Assembly (NCBI GenBank): GCA_034770075.1
Contig: CM068382.1
Location: 85,776,643-85,840,642, forward strand
Reading direction: 5' to 3'
Length of the DNA: 64,000 nt
Source: Aralia elata
Lineage: Eukaryota > Streptophyta > Magnoliopsida > Apiales > Araliaceae
The notes under the pieces were generated by a model. The model made no database searches and was not told the DNA's origin. It saw only the letters and a list, made by a program, of their open reading frames with translations. The translations under genes were made by a program, and so were the position numbers. Shown here piece by piece: positions 44,176 through 55,085 of the stretch (position 1 is its first letter; each line of letters begins with the position of its first letter).

Positions 44176-47100
44176 ATGTCTAACACAAGAGATAAGGCAA
44201 GTGAAAATGAACCTTCTACATCGAATTTTGACCCAAAACTCATGATGGAGGCTATGATGAAAGAATTTTCTAGACAATTGGGGATGGCTATGGAACAAGT
44301 GCATGATCGCATCGATCAATTGAGTGACACTCGAGGGGAACGAACTCAAATCCCTCCGGGTGGGCGCCCAAAAGGAAAGGCCCAACAAAAGGAAGTAAGG
44401 TTAGAGGAGACAAATTACTATGATGAAAGGTTTAGCGAGGAAGAGGATCGAGAAACTAACTATATCCCTAGGAGACATGTTGCAAGGGATAGAGGCGGCC
44501 GAGATCGAGAGGACAACAACCTCGATAGCATCAAAATGAAAATTCCCACATTCCAAGGCAAGAGTGACCCCGAGGCATATTTAGAATGGGAAAAGAAAAT
44601 GGGGTGGATCTTTGATTGTCACAACTACTCGGATCTCAAGAAAGTTAGAATTGCAGCTACCGAATTTTCAGACTATGCAGTTACATGGTGGGATCAATTA
44701 ATGACCAGCCGAAGGAGGTGCAGAGAACGTCCAATAGAGACTTGGGCAGAAATGAAAGCTGTAATGAAAAAGAGGTTTGTCCCAAGCCACTATTATCGAG
44801 ATCTGTTTCGAAACTTACAAAATTTGAGACAGGGAGGCAAGAGTGTGGAGGACTACTTCAAGGAGATGGAGATGCTAATGTCTAGGGCTGACATCGACGA
44901 GGATAATGAGGCAACCATGGCCCGATTTTTAGCAGGTTTAAATTGGGATATTGCAGATTTGGTGGAGCGTCAACATTATGTGGTATTGGAAGATATGGTA
45001 CACATGGCTATCAAAATAGAGAACCAACTTAAGAGGAGAGGTGGCCAGCGAACAAATCCAACCGCAGGTACATCATGGAAAGCCAATAATGTGAAGCGTG
45101 AGGAAAAGCCAACTATTTTCAAACCAAAGCCAGAAATCAAGCAAGGAGCGGCTACTCAAGTAGTGCAAGGTAAAACTAATACACCTTCTACTAGTCGTAA
45201 TCGAGATATTGTATGCTTTAAATGTCAAGGCAGGGGACATATTGCAAATCAATGCCCAAATCAAAGAACTATGTTATTGCTTGATAATGGGGATTTGGAG
45301 ACCGAGGGAGAAGATAGTGACAATGACTCTATGCACCATTGGAGGAAGATAGAGAGGTTGCTATGCATGGCGAAGTGTTGGTTACACGGAGAATGCTTAG
45401 TACACAGGCAAAAGAAGAAAGCAGCGAGCAAAGAGAGAATCTATTTCATACTAGATGCATGGTAAATGGTAAGATTTGTTGTGTTGTAATTGATGGTGGG
45501 AGCTGTACAAATGTGGCAAGCATCACAATGGTAGAGAAATTGGGACTTACAACATCTAAACATCCTCACCCATACCGATTGCAGTGGCTCAATGACAGCG
45601 GCGACATTAAAGTTACCAAGCAAGTATCAGTGCCGTTTACAATTGGAAAGTATGTTGATGAGATCCTTTGTGATGTAGTTCCTATGCAGGCAGGTCATTT
45701 ACTACTTGGGAGACCTTGGCAGTTCGATCGGCGAGTAAAACACGATGGTTTTACTAATGAGTACTCTTTTGTTCACAATCAAAGAAAAGTTACCTTGTGT
45801 CCTATGTCACCAAAACAAGTGCATGAGGATCAAATACACTTACAGAGAGATCATGAAAAGAAAACAAAAGAGAGAAAAAAAAAAGAAAGAAGAGAGAAAA
45901 ACAAACATTTTTGCAAAAAGGAGTGATGTAAGGCGAGCTTTGGATTCTAAAAAGCCAATGATTATACTTCGGTATAAGGAGGCACTTTTAAATACTAACG
46001 CTAATAATCCTTCTTTGCCTAGTGTTGTTTCTGCTCTTTTACAGGATTATCAGGATGTATTTCCCGAGGAACTTCCACAAGGATTACCACCAATTCGGGG
46101 AATTGAGCATCAAATTGACTTTGTCCCAGGCGCGACCATTCCAAATCGCCCGGCATACCGAAGCAATCCCGAGGAGACAAAGGAATTGCAAAGGCAAGTT
46201 GACGAGTTAATGGACAAAGGTTTTGTGAGGGAAAGCATGAGTCCATGTGCGGTTCCTGTTATTTTAGTACCTAAGAAAGATGGGAAGTGGCGTATGTGCA
46301 TTGATTGTCGAGCGGTAAATAACATCACGGTAAAATATCGGCATCCCATTCCTAGGTTAGATGACATGTTAGATGAATTGCATGGATCTTGTGTGTTTTC
46401 TAAAATAGATTTAAAGAGTGGTTATCATCAAATTAGAATGCATGAGGGAGATGAGTGGAAAACTGCTTTTAAAACAAAATATGGGTTATATGAGTGGTTA
46501 GTCTTACCTTTTGGTTTAACTAATGCTCCTAGCACGTTCATGAGACTAATGAACCATGTTTTGCGTTCCTTCATTGGAAAGTTTGTAGTTGTCTACTTTG
46601 ATGATATCTTAATCTATAGCAAAGATTTGGTTGAGCATGCATTGCATATAAAATCTGTCCTAGATGTGCTTCGAAAAGAAAAATTGTATGCTAATATGGA
46701 CAAATGCACATTTTGTACGGATCGAGTTGTGTTTCTTGGTTTTGTTGTTAGTGCACAGGGAGTACAGGTTGACGAAGAAAAGATACGTGCAATCCAAGAA
46801 TGGCCAACTCCTACGAATGTCAGTCAAGTTCGTAGCTTTCATGGACTCGCGAGTTTCTATAGGCGGTTTGTAAGGAATTTCAGCGAAGTCACAGCACCAC
46901 TCACCGAAGTAATCAAAAAGAGTGTAGGATTCCAGTGGGGTGATGCACAGGAAAAAGCGTTTAAATTGATTAAAGAAAAATTAACTAACGCTCCTTTACT
47001 TGTATTGCCTAATTTCACTAAAACCTTTGAAATTGAATGTGATGCTTCAGGTTTAGGCATTGGAGCTGTGTTAATGCAAGAAGGAAAACCAGTTGCATAT

Positions 47101-48945
47101 TTCAGTGAAAAAATTGAGTGGAGCAGCTTTGAACTATCCCACTTATGACAAGGAATTATATGCTTTGGTTCGATCATTGGAAACTTGGCAACATTACCTG
47201 TGGCCTAAGGAATTTGTGATTCACACGGATCATGAATCATTGAAATATTTGAAAGGCCAACACAAGTTGAACAAGAGACATGCACGATGGATGGAGTTCA
47301 TCGAGACATTCCCGTATGTCATTCGGTATAAGCAAGGTAAGGAGAATGTCGTTGCCGACGCTCTCTCAAGAAGGTATGTCTTGTTAAATACTCTCGACAC
47401 AAAATTACTTGGTTTTGAACAAATCAAAGAATTGTATGTTAATGACCATAATTTTTGTGAAGAGTTTAAAATTGGTGAAAAGAATGTTGTAGGTAAGTAC
47501 TTCAAGATGGATGGGTTCTTGTTTCGTGAGAATCGATTGTGTATACCTGCAAGTTCTTTACGGGAACTATTGGTTCGTGAATCACATGGAGGTGGTTTGA
47601 TGGGACATTTTGGTGTTGATAAGACTTTATCTGTATTAAAAGAGCATTTCTATTGGCCCCATATGAAACGAGATGTGGAACGAATTTGTGATAGGTGCAT
47701 TACCTGTCGTCAAGCTAAATCTCGTGTTCAACCCCATGGGTTATACACACCATTACCAATTTCGAGTGAACCTTGGATTGATTTGTCTATGGATTTTGTA
47801 TTGGGTTTACCTAGATCTAAATATGGTCATGATTCTATATTTGTGGTCGTAGATAGATTTTCAAAAATGGCACACTTCATTCCATGTCATAAAATCTGAT
47901 GATTCATCCCATTTTGCTGATTTATTCTTTAGAGATATTGTGCGTCTGCATGGCATGACCCGAACCTTTGTTTCAGATAGAGATGCTAAATTCTTGAGCT
48001 ATTTTTGGAAGACCTTGTGGTGTAAATTAGGAACTAAACTGTTTGTTTTCTACTACTTGTCATCCACAAACTGTACGGTCAAACGGAAGTAGTAAATAGG
48101 ACTCTATCTGCATTATTAAGGGCTATCATTAATAAGAATATTAAGCTTTGGGAAGAATGTTTACCCCATGTTGAGTTTGCTTATAATAGGTCTGTTCATT
48201 CAGCTACTAAATTCTCACCTTTTGAAATTGTGTACGGTTTTAATCCTTTAACACCATTGGATTTAGCACCTTTACCTATTTCTGAGTATACTAACATGGA
48301 TGGCAAAAACAAGGCTGATTTTGTTAAGCAGATACATGAGAAGACAAGGATTAACATTGAGAAGAAGACGGATCAATATGCTCGACAGGCCAATAAGGGT
48401 CGGCGTCAAGTAATCTTCGAACCCGGGGATTGGGTATGGCTACACATGCGTAAGGAAAGATTTCCTGCTCAAAGGCGTTCGAAACTACTCACCGAGAGGA
48501 GATGGACCATTTCAAGTGCTTGAACGCATTAACAACAATGCTTACAAATTGGATTTACCCGGTGAGTATACTGTTAGTGCAACTTTCAATGTTTTCTGAT
48601 CTAAGCCCGTTTGATGTAGGTGAAGATTTGAGGACAAATCCTTCTCAAGAGGAGAGGTATGATGAGGACATCCATAATCCAGAAACCCGTGACACAACCC
48701 GAGAAGACCCATTGCAATTGCCACTTGGACCCATTACTAGAGCTCGAGCTAAAACCTTCAAAGACGGACTTAACGGAATGATCCATGAACTATGGGACGA
48801 GGTTGGATCAAGTATAGAAGTTATGGAGATGGAGTCCAAGCGTATGAAGCCCGTGAACATGTTGCGAACGGACGTAGCAATCAAAACGACGAAAGGGGAC
48901 AGTTTGTTTGGAACAGACTCTCTCGCCCCGGCGAGCTTTTTATAG
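44176..48945 (+). pseudogene. gag-pol of the CRM-like element, several frameshifts, reading into the 3' LTR
   Basis: The gag ATG is chosen at 44176 (MSNTRDKASENEPS), after the acceptor-like site. The gag domain runs about 44536-45030 (YLEWEKKMGWIFDCHNYSDL), with a zinc knuckle CFKCQGRGHIANQC at about 45213-45254. Protease: VVIDGGSCTNVAS near 45485. RT: KDGKWRMCIDCRAVNN near 46275 and active site VVYFDDILIYS near 46590. RNase H: YDKELYALVRSLETWQHYLW near 47143. Integrase: a zinc finger with HFYWPHMKRDVERICDRCIT and CRQAK at 47645-47720, VVVDRFSKMAHFIP near 47845. C-terminus: DLSPFDVGEDLRTNP, then GPITRARAK encoded inside the 3' LTR, ending at 48945. Frame breaks lie near 45335, 45875, 47108, 47893, 48030-48075, 48487 and 48595. 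Confidence 0.9.
48644..48659 (+). promoter_or_regulatory. Polypurine tract of the CRM-like element
   Basis: CAAGAGGAGAGGTA immediately precedes the 3' LTR. It is also coding for the end of pol. Confidence 0.75.
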
Positions 48946-49637
48946 GCCTTTTCTCTCGCCCCGGCGAGAGCTCGCCCCGGCGAGGTTTTCCAGCACAACT
49001 TTCTCGCCCCGGCGAGGATTTTTCAGTTCAAATCTCTCGCCCCGGCGAGAACCTCCTGGATGCAATTTGTTATTTTTTGACTTTCTTGATTTTCGAACCT
49101 TCTTTCATCCAAAACATGATATCAGTATTTAGGATCAATTACATGTGTTCTGATTGCAACATTTCCAAATTTGTGTGCTTGTATTTCAAAGAGTGTGTGC
49201 TTCTAGAAGCTTCTAGTTTGTTTCTAAAACTAGTATAAATAGGTGCTATTGTAAACTTGAAATTCATTCATTAATATTCAGATTATCATCATTATTGTGA
49301 GATTGTTCTCTTCTTGTGGTTCTTGAGAATTCCTAAGTATTCCTTAGTTTTCTTTGAGATTCATATTCGACTTATCATACAACCAATCATAGTTGTGTGT
49401 GGCGTCTTCTACCGCATCAATCGTCGATTGTACCAAGATTACCGCTTCCACATAAGCGAGGGGTCAAGGTGTCGTTGGTGTCCATCCTACGCAAACTTCA
49501 TTTGCAAGCAATTGTACCAAGATTACCGTCTACATATAGGCGAGGGGTTAAGGTGTTGCAAGCTACCCATCCTATCAACTTGTTAGAAACGATCCGGGCG
49601 ACGACCACCTCACGCAAGCGTGCCGTGGAGTCTATCA
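48660..49637 (+). repeat. 3' LTR of the CRM-like element
   Basis: 978 bp, identical by eye to the 5' LTR except one substitution and one missing 17-base hairpin unit. It is followed by the GATGT duplication. The pol reading frame continues into its first 285 bases. Confidence 0.92.
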
Positions 49638-50623
49638 GATGTCGATGTCTTTTCATGATTATTATTGAATCTTCTTTTCTTAAAGTCATTTTCATTAGGC
49701 TCGTTCCTTCTATTATCTGCGCCAGGATTGCCACCGAAGTAGTTTCCATGTTTGGCATGTTGATTTCCTTTTTGATGGTTCTCGTTGTTCCGATGATTGT
49801 TGTCATTGTTATGATTATTATCATGATTTCTCTCCCCTTCACAGTCATTGTCTCCTGGTTAAAACGTCTATTTTTCTCGCTCTAGTAACTGAGCCCTGTC
49901 CACGATATCTAAATACAGATGGAGTTTAAGAGAAATAAGGTGTTGACGAATTTCAGGTTTTAAACCTCGTATAAACATTAGAGTCATGGGCACTTCATTG
50001 TCTACCAAGTGGGGTGTAAACCAGGATAGTTCAGTAAACTTGGCCTCGTACTACAATACAATCATGTTGTTCTACTCCAATTTGATGAATTTTACCTCTT
50101 TCATGTGACGAATACTCTCTGAAAAATATTTTTCATTGAACAGTTCTTGAAACTTTGCCCAAGACATCTCGAGTATCGAATAATGAGTACGTTTCACTGA
50201 TTCCCACCAATAATCCGCCTCTCCTCACAGCATAAAGGTGACGAAGGAAACTTTTTGTTCATCAGCGCATCATAGTACATCAAATATTTTCATCATTTAC
50301 TTGATCCACACCTTTACTTTGAGTGGGTCTGACTTTCCAAAAACCTCAGGCGGTCCCAGTTCCTTGAACTGTTTAGCAATGATCAACAGCGAGTTACCAG
50401 CGTTTTCACCTGTATTATAGACAGGAGTTCCTCTTATCTGGTTCTGCATGAATTGTAGAAAGCCCCTTAAAAAGCTATCATACATCATGCGGTTAGTAAC
50501 GTTATTTTCTAGAGTCACAAGAGGATTAGTTCCCTCCTAATTCATAGCTTCTTGGTTAATGGTTGGCAGAGTCTCAGTTGCCTCCTTCATTCCATGGTTC
50601 ATCTCTTAGTTTTCAAATGTCAT
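49638..50623 (-). pseudogene. gag N-terminal region of the Tekay-like element
   Basis: The minus strand from the ATG at 50623 reads MTFEN, TAG, EMNHGMKEATETLPTINQEA, then NRMMYDSFLRGFLQFMQNQI and QFKELGPPEVFGKSDPLKVK (50460-50310), GEADYWWESVKRTHYSILEM (about 50225-50170), YEAKFTELSWFTPHLVDNEV and MFIRGLKPEIRQHL (about 49990-49940), then an Asn/His-rich segment into the zinc-knuckle part across the CRM-like insertion. At least six stops, mostly TAG at Gln-type or TGA at Arg-type positions, interrupt it, typical of C-to-T decay. Gag would form the particle; this copy is dead. Confidence 0.85.
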
Positions 50624-50789
50624 TCTGAATGCGGTTACAAAACAAAGGTTAGTTAAAGAAACCGACATGTCACTTCTTGTCTCACATCCAATCAGACTAA
50701 TTAGAAAATGAATTTAACTTAGAATGATTCTATCCATCTCTCCTCTGCTAGTTCTAACCCCAGATCTTCATCAGAGATCATATCCCTAA

Positions 50790-50801
50790 GCTCTGATACC
50801 A
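50790..50801 (-). promoter_or_regulatory. Primer-binding site of the Tekay-like element, tRNA-iMet type
   Basis: The minus strand reads TGGTATCAGAGC two bases after the LTR end GCGTCACA, a perfect match. It fixes the orientation of the host element. Confidence 0.92.
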
Positions 50802-50803
50802 AT

Positions 50804-52520
50804 TGTGACGCCCCAAATTTGGTTTTACACCACCTAATTTGAGTTGCCAAAATACAAACAATATACTTAAATTATCCTATTTAAAATTATTACAATGTCG
50901 TGTATAGTACGGCATCACACACACACACTAAGTACTCAGTATAATTATTGCCACATTATTTTACAACTTGGTGAAGACTACTACAGCTATTAACTCGAAC
51001 CATCATTCCATTTTCCTGTTCTCCCCGCTAGCTCCAGCTACACTCTCTTCTTGAAAGGAATTATGAAAAAAAAGGGTGAGCTCAAATAGCCCAGTAAAGA
51101 ATATCGTGACTAAGATAGCGAAAAATAAGTTATCCTTAACTTTCAATAATGATAAATCAGAAATTTAAAAAATATGATAGATAATATAAGTTTTCAACAA
51201 ATAACTGCAACGGAATGAGAAATCCATTAGAAGAGTCAAATAGTCAGAATGTCTACAATCTTCTCCAATTTAAAAATTCATCATCAAGATTTTATCAACT
51301 GTAACACCAATGGTCATGATCATGTCAATCAACAGTTCCTCTTTACACCATGTATCCTTGCCACACGAACTAAAGATACTCAACAATCATATTGTCTTTG
51401 CACCCAAGCCAAAGACATTCACAACAACTTGAGTCTTGATGATTAGTATAAATAACAATGATATTAAAGGATGAACATAAATAATAAAAATAATCAGATA
51501 AAGAATAAACATTAGAGATTTATAATTTAATTTGTTCTAAATTCAATAATGTTCAAATTGTCAACACAATATCCAGAATATCGATTCGAGTTCAAGAATA
51601 ATATATAAGATTCATAGTTCAAATATAACGGTTAAAATTCAATAGGAAGGTTCTGATCAAAAGATATTATATGAAACACCCAACTATTATAGAAATTCTA
51701 ATTATTTCAGGAATTTTCACCGTTTAATGATAAGGCTGTAGAAACGAATAATAATTTCTTACCATAAATTTAAGAGTATGAAAGAAAATGATATCTCTTA
51801 CCTTAGCACGTGATTAGATACTGCTTTCTATGTAGTTGATCAACCTATATGTATATTTATAATTTAATTAGTAACTATCACATATAAGTTTCATGGTGTA
51901 CACTAACTTGGATATTATGAAATCGTCAAAAGTGACTTGATAGTATAAATTTGTGTAGTGTATAAAATAGAGTCGAATAAACTTCAAAATAGTTTTTGAA
52001 TGAATAAATAATATTTTAAAACAATCTTCCAGAGAAAACTTTTCAAAATGAATTAATATTCTAAAGGAAGAGTCTTCTAAAGGAAAAGTTATAAACACTG
52101 TGTGATGTATGTTTGGGTGCTTGTGCAACTTTTATAGAAAAACTCACCTAAACAATTCTTGCACTCTTACTGATATTCACAAATACTAAAGTAGCCTTAA
52201 CACACTCAGAGAGACTTACACTAAACAATTTTTAGAGAGTGAAAGGAAAGATAAGTAAGAAAGTTGTGAAACTCCTTATGCTAAGTCTCCCTATTTATAG
52301 TCAAAACTTAACCATCATCTACCACAAATCACTTAACCACACATTTCACATTTCAATATTATCTTTAATCTATACCATTCATTAGTTATCCACATGTTTC
52401 ACATTTTAAGATTATCCTTAATCTACCACATATTAGTTATCCACACGTTTCACATTTCAAGAGTATCTTTAATGTATACCATATATTAGTTATCCACACG
52501 TTTTACATTTCAAGATTTTA
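50804..52520 (-). repeat. 5' LTR of the Tekay-like element, split by the CACTA insertion
   Basis: Aligns with 19993 to about 21846 of the 3' LTR (shared AAATTATTACAATG.CGTGTATAGTACGG and the CACACGTTT.ACATTTCAAG repeats). It stops at CAAGATTTTA, where the CACTA terminus begins. About 1 kb of LTR, equivalent to 21847-22846, is missing from the window and should resume after the CACTA element. Confidence 0.88.
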
Positions 52521-52558
52521 CACTACAAGAAAATGGTCCAACAACGACTAATACTTTC

Positions 52559-52806
52559 AGCGACCGCTATTTTCGGTCGCTAATAATAGAAATAGCGACC
52601 GCCCTTTAGCGACCGCACATAATCTGGTCGCTATTTATTATCAGCGACCGCACGCGGTCGCTGATCGGTCGCCGATTTAATTTTGCCGCCAAAAATTTGG
52701 CGCAAATGTTGGCAGGGACATTTTCTGCGACTGATTATTAACAGCGATAATTTTGCGGTCGCTAAAACTGCCACGTCAATTCAAAACAGTGACCGCATGC
52801 GGTCGC
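52559..52806. repeat. CACTA subterminal repeats (AGCGACCGC / GCGGTCGCT)
   Basis: At least ten AGCGACC or GGTCGCT words in both orientations occur in 250 bases, several as inverted pairs such as CAGCGACCGCACGCGGTCGC near 52642. In the family these are binding sites for the TNPA-type protein. Confidence 0.85.
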
Positions 52807-52815
52807 GTATGAATT

Positions 52816-53038
52816 TTAATTCCAGTCAATCGAACAGCCGCAGCTTAGTCGAACGAAAGAAGAAAAAGAAGAAGAAGAAGAAGAAGGAGAGAGAGAAGAG
52901 AGAATAGAGGGAGAAGAGTGGGAGATCAGAGGGCGGGAGAAGAGAGGGAGAAGGGAGAACAGACGACCCACGCCGCCCTGCCGGCACAACCGACGCCAGC
53001 ACAGCCCACCGCGCACGCCTGCACCCCACTGAGCTAAG
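52816..53038 (+). other. Purine-rich leader and probable first non-coding exon of the CACTA transcript
   Basis: A GAAGAAGAAG tract (52850-52900) is followed by GC-rich sequence ending in a strong donor CTAAG|GTAAGAAGG at 53038/53039. No convincing protein reads through it. Position just inside the subterminal repeats fits the transposase promoter and first exon. Confidence 0.45.
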
Positions 53039-55085
53039 GTAAGAAGGTTAGGTTTTCTATACATTACATTTTTTTTATTGTTCAGCAACACTCCATTATT
53101 TATAATTGTATCTTGCCCTGAAATTGGAAGATTTTATTTATTTTTTAAAATTATGTTTATATTATTGAGCTTATGGTGTTTGTGCCTGATGTTATTTGTA
53201 ATTGGTAAAGGGTACAAGTAAAATTGATGCATTTGAATGAAATGGAGATAGGAAGATACACACACTACAATATCTGCAGCTTGTTTGAACTTTGAACATG
53301 TTTTAGGTTATTGGGGATTTTGAACTAATTAAGACATAGATTTTGATATAATATATAACCAGGAAAATTGAGTCAATTATGTACTAAAAGTGAGACATTA
53401 TGGGTGCTCTGAATTATTAATTAGAATTTGAAATATATGGATTTGTAAGTTCCCACAGTTTATACTTGGTTGAATTTAGAGTTCATAGAAAAGTATAAAT
53501 GAAGGGGCATAATATGGGTGTGTATTGAATTTATATATTTGGAAATGTACACTTGATACCTTTTGTGATTTGAATTGTCTGTACTTAATCTCTTGTGATC
53601 AAAATATTGATTGTACTTATCTCCCTTGAACTTTGAACTTTGATGCTAAATGGTGCTGTGTTAGTAAAGTTGTTACACTTTGTAAATATCAAGTGTCAAA
53701 CTCTGAAATCAAATTTTTGCCTGAAATCGGACTTGAAATAAGGTTTACATTCTGATGTGGTCGGTCCATAAAGAGTCTGAGTACTACAAAATTAGAAACG
53801 CAAATTCAGGAACTTTAGTGTAAACAAAGCATTGTTTTCATCATTGCCTTCTTTTGACTTTTGAGTTGTAACTAGCATGCATTTTAACAAGGATATTTAG
53901 CTCTTCTCACCTAAATTGCAAATGAGACTTAGTTATACATCATCTTCTTCTTTGGGCTATGAATTGCAATGGTTTCAAATACTTAAAAAAGGATTAATCG
54001 TATCTAAGACCTTTTGTCCTCGTGCAATGTTGACTCTTTGGGATATTTATAATTTTATTCCAAAGATAATTTATCTTTTATACTCCAGCGTCTCCCCCGG
54101 GGTATGCTTTTATTTAAAATCTGAGTATCTAAGGATGTGGTTTGTCAATACCAAATATAATAATACAAAATAAATTAAAATTAAATGAAATTAAACAAAT
54201 TAAAATAAATAATCCAAAATAAATCAAAATAAAATAAATACTATAATGAACTAAGTAGTATTTACTTAGTTTGTCAATACTAAATAAAATAATACAAAAT
54301 AAAATGAAATTAAACAAATTAAATAAATTAAAATAAATAATCCAAAATAAATCAAAATAAAATAAAATAAAATAAATAATATAATGAACTAAGTAGTATT
54401 TACTTAGTTTGTCAATACTAAATAAAATAATACAAAATAAAATTAAATAAATTAAAATAAATAATCCAAAATAAATCAAAATAAAATAAAATTAAATGAA
54501 ATTAAACAAATTAAATAAATTAAAATAAATAATACATAATAAATCAAAATAAAATAAAATAAATAATATAATACAAAATTAAATTAAATTAAATAAAACA
54601 ACTAATTATATGTAAATTTGGAATATTGAGCATCTAACAGTCATAAAGAGAGAGAAAAAGGGGGGACAAAATAAAAGTTGGATACAAACAACTGCAACTA
54701 GACAAGATTAGTAAAGCAAAACAAAATACACAAATCAATGAAAAGGGACAGATTTATAGGGATATATAGAATATTCGTTTTTTCTAATGAAAAACAATTT
54801 ATTTGTTTTCGGGTACTTTTTACTACTTTTGCATTCATTCGTTATTGTGTTGGTCTTATTATATTGGGAATTTATATATTTCTATTGGGTTGTGTCTTGG
54901 GTGCCTACAAATGGCCATATATGCATGCCCTCGTTCATGTGGATAGTTCATATTATAGCGGAGACTCTGGCGAAATTTTAAGAGAGTTTGACCATGTTAT
55001 ACATTAATAAGCTCATGTTGTCTGCAGTAGGTACCGTGAAATTTTAAGAGAGTCTGACCATGCTTTACTTGTGTCTGGGTTCATG
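53039..55085. other. CACTA internal non-coding region with tandem AT-rich repeats at 54141-54600
   Basis: Probably an intron. TTTGTCAATA recurs at 54141, 54270 and 54408 (steps of 129 and 138), each followed by AATAAAATAATACAAAATAA-type sequence; 54480-54600 holds further partial units. A segment CGTGAAATTTTAAGAGAGTC... near 55036 is a partial duplicate of GCGAAATTTTAAGAGAGTTT near 54969. The expected N-terminal part of a TNP2 transposase is not found here, so it was deleted or lost. Confidence 0.55.

Larger units (their letters stand above)
42726..49637 (+). mobile_element. Young Ty3/gypsy element with CRM-like features, plus strand
   Basis: LTRs of 995 and 978 bp are flanked by the duplication GATGT (42721-42725 and 49638-49642). 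By eye they differ by a single substitution (T at 43264, G at 49181) and one 17-bp indel, so the insertion is recent. It sits in the zinc-knuckle region of the Tekay-like gag. Internal order: gag, protease, RT, RNase H, integrase. The LTR start TGATGAGGACATCC and the pol frame running on into the 3' LTR resemble centromeric (CRM) chromoviruses as I recall them; lineage is an inference. Despite the young LTRs, pol has several single-base frameshifts, mostly in homopolymers. Confidence 0.9.

Noticed and set aside
52816..53091. Ser/Leu-rich and Arg-rich ORFs opposite the CACTA leader
   Set aside because: They come from the purine-rich GAAGAA tract read on the other strand; no domain and strong composition bias.
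54129..54479. 116-codon minus ORF rich in Ile, Leu, Phe and Tyr
   Set aside because: It is the translation of the AT-rich tandem repeats in the CACTA internal region; the repetition is at DNA level.
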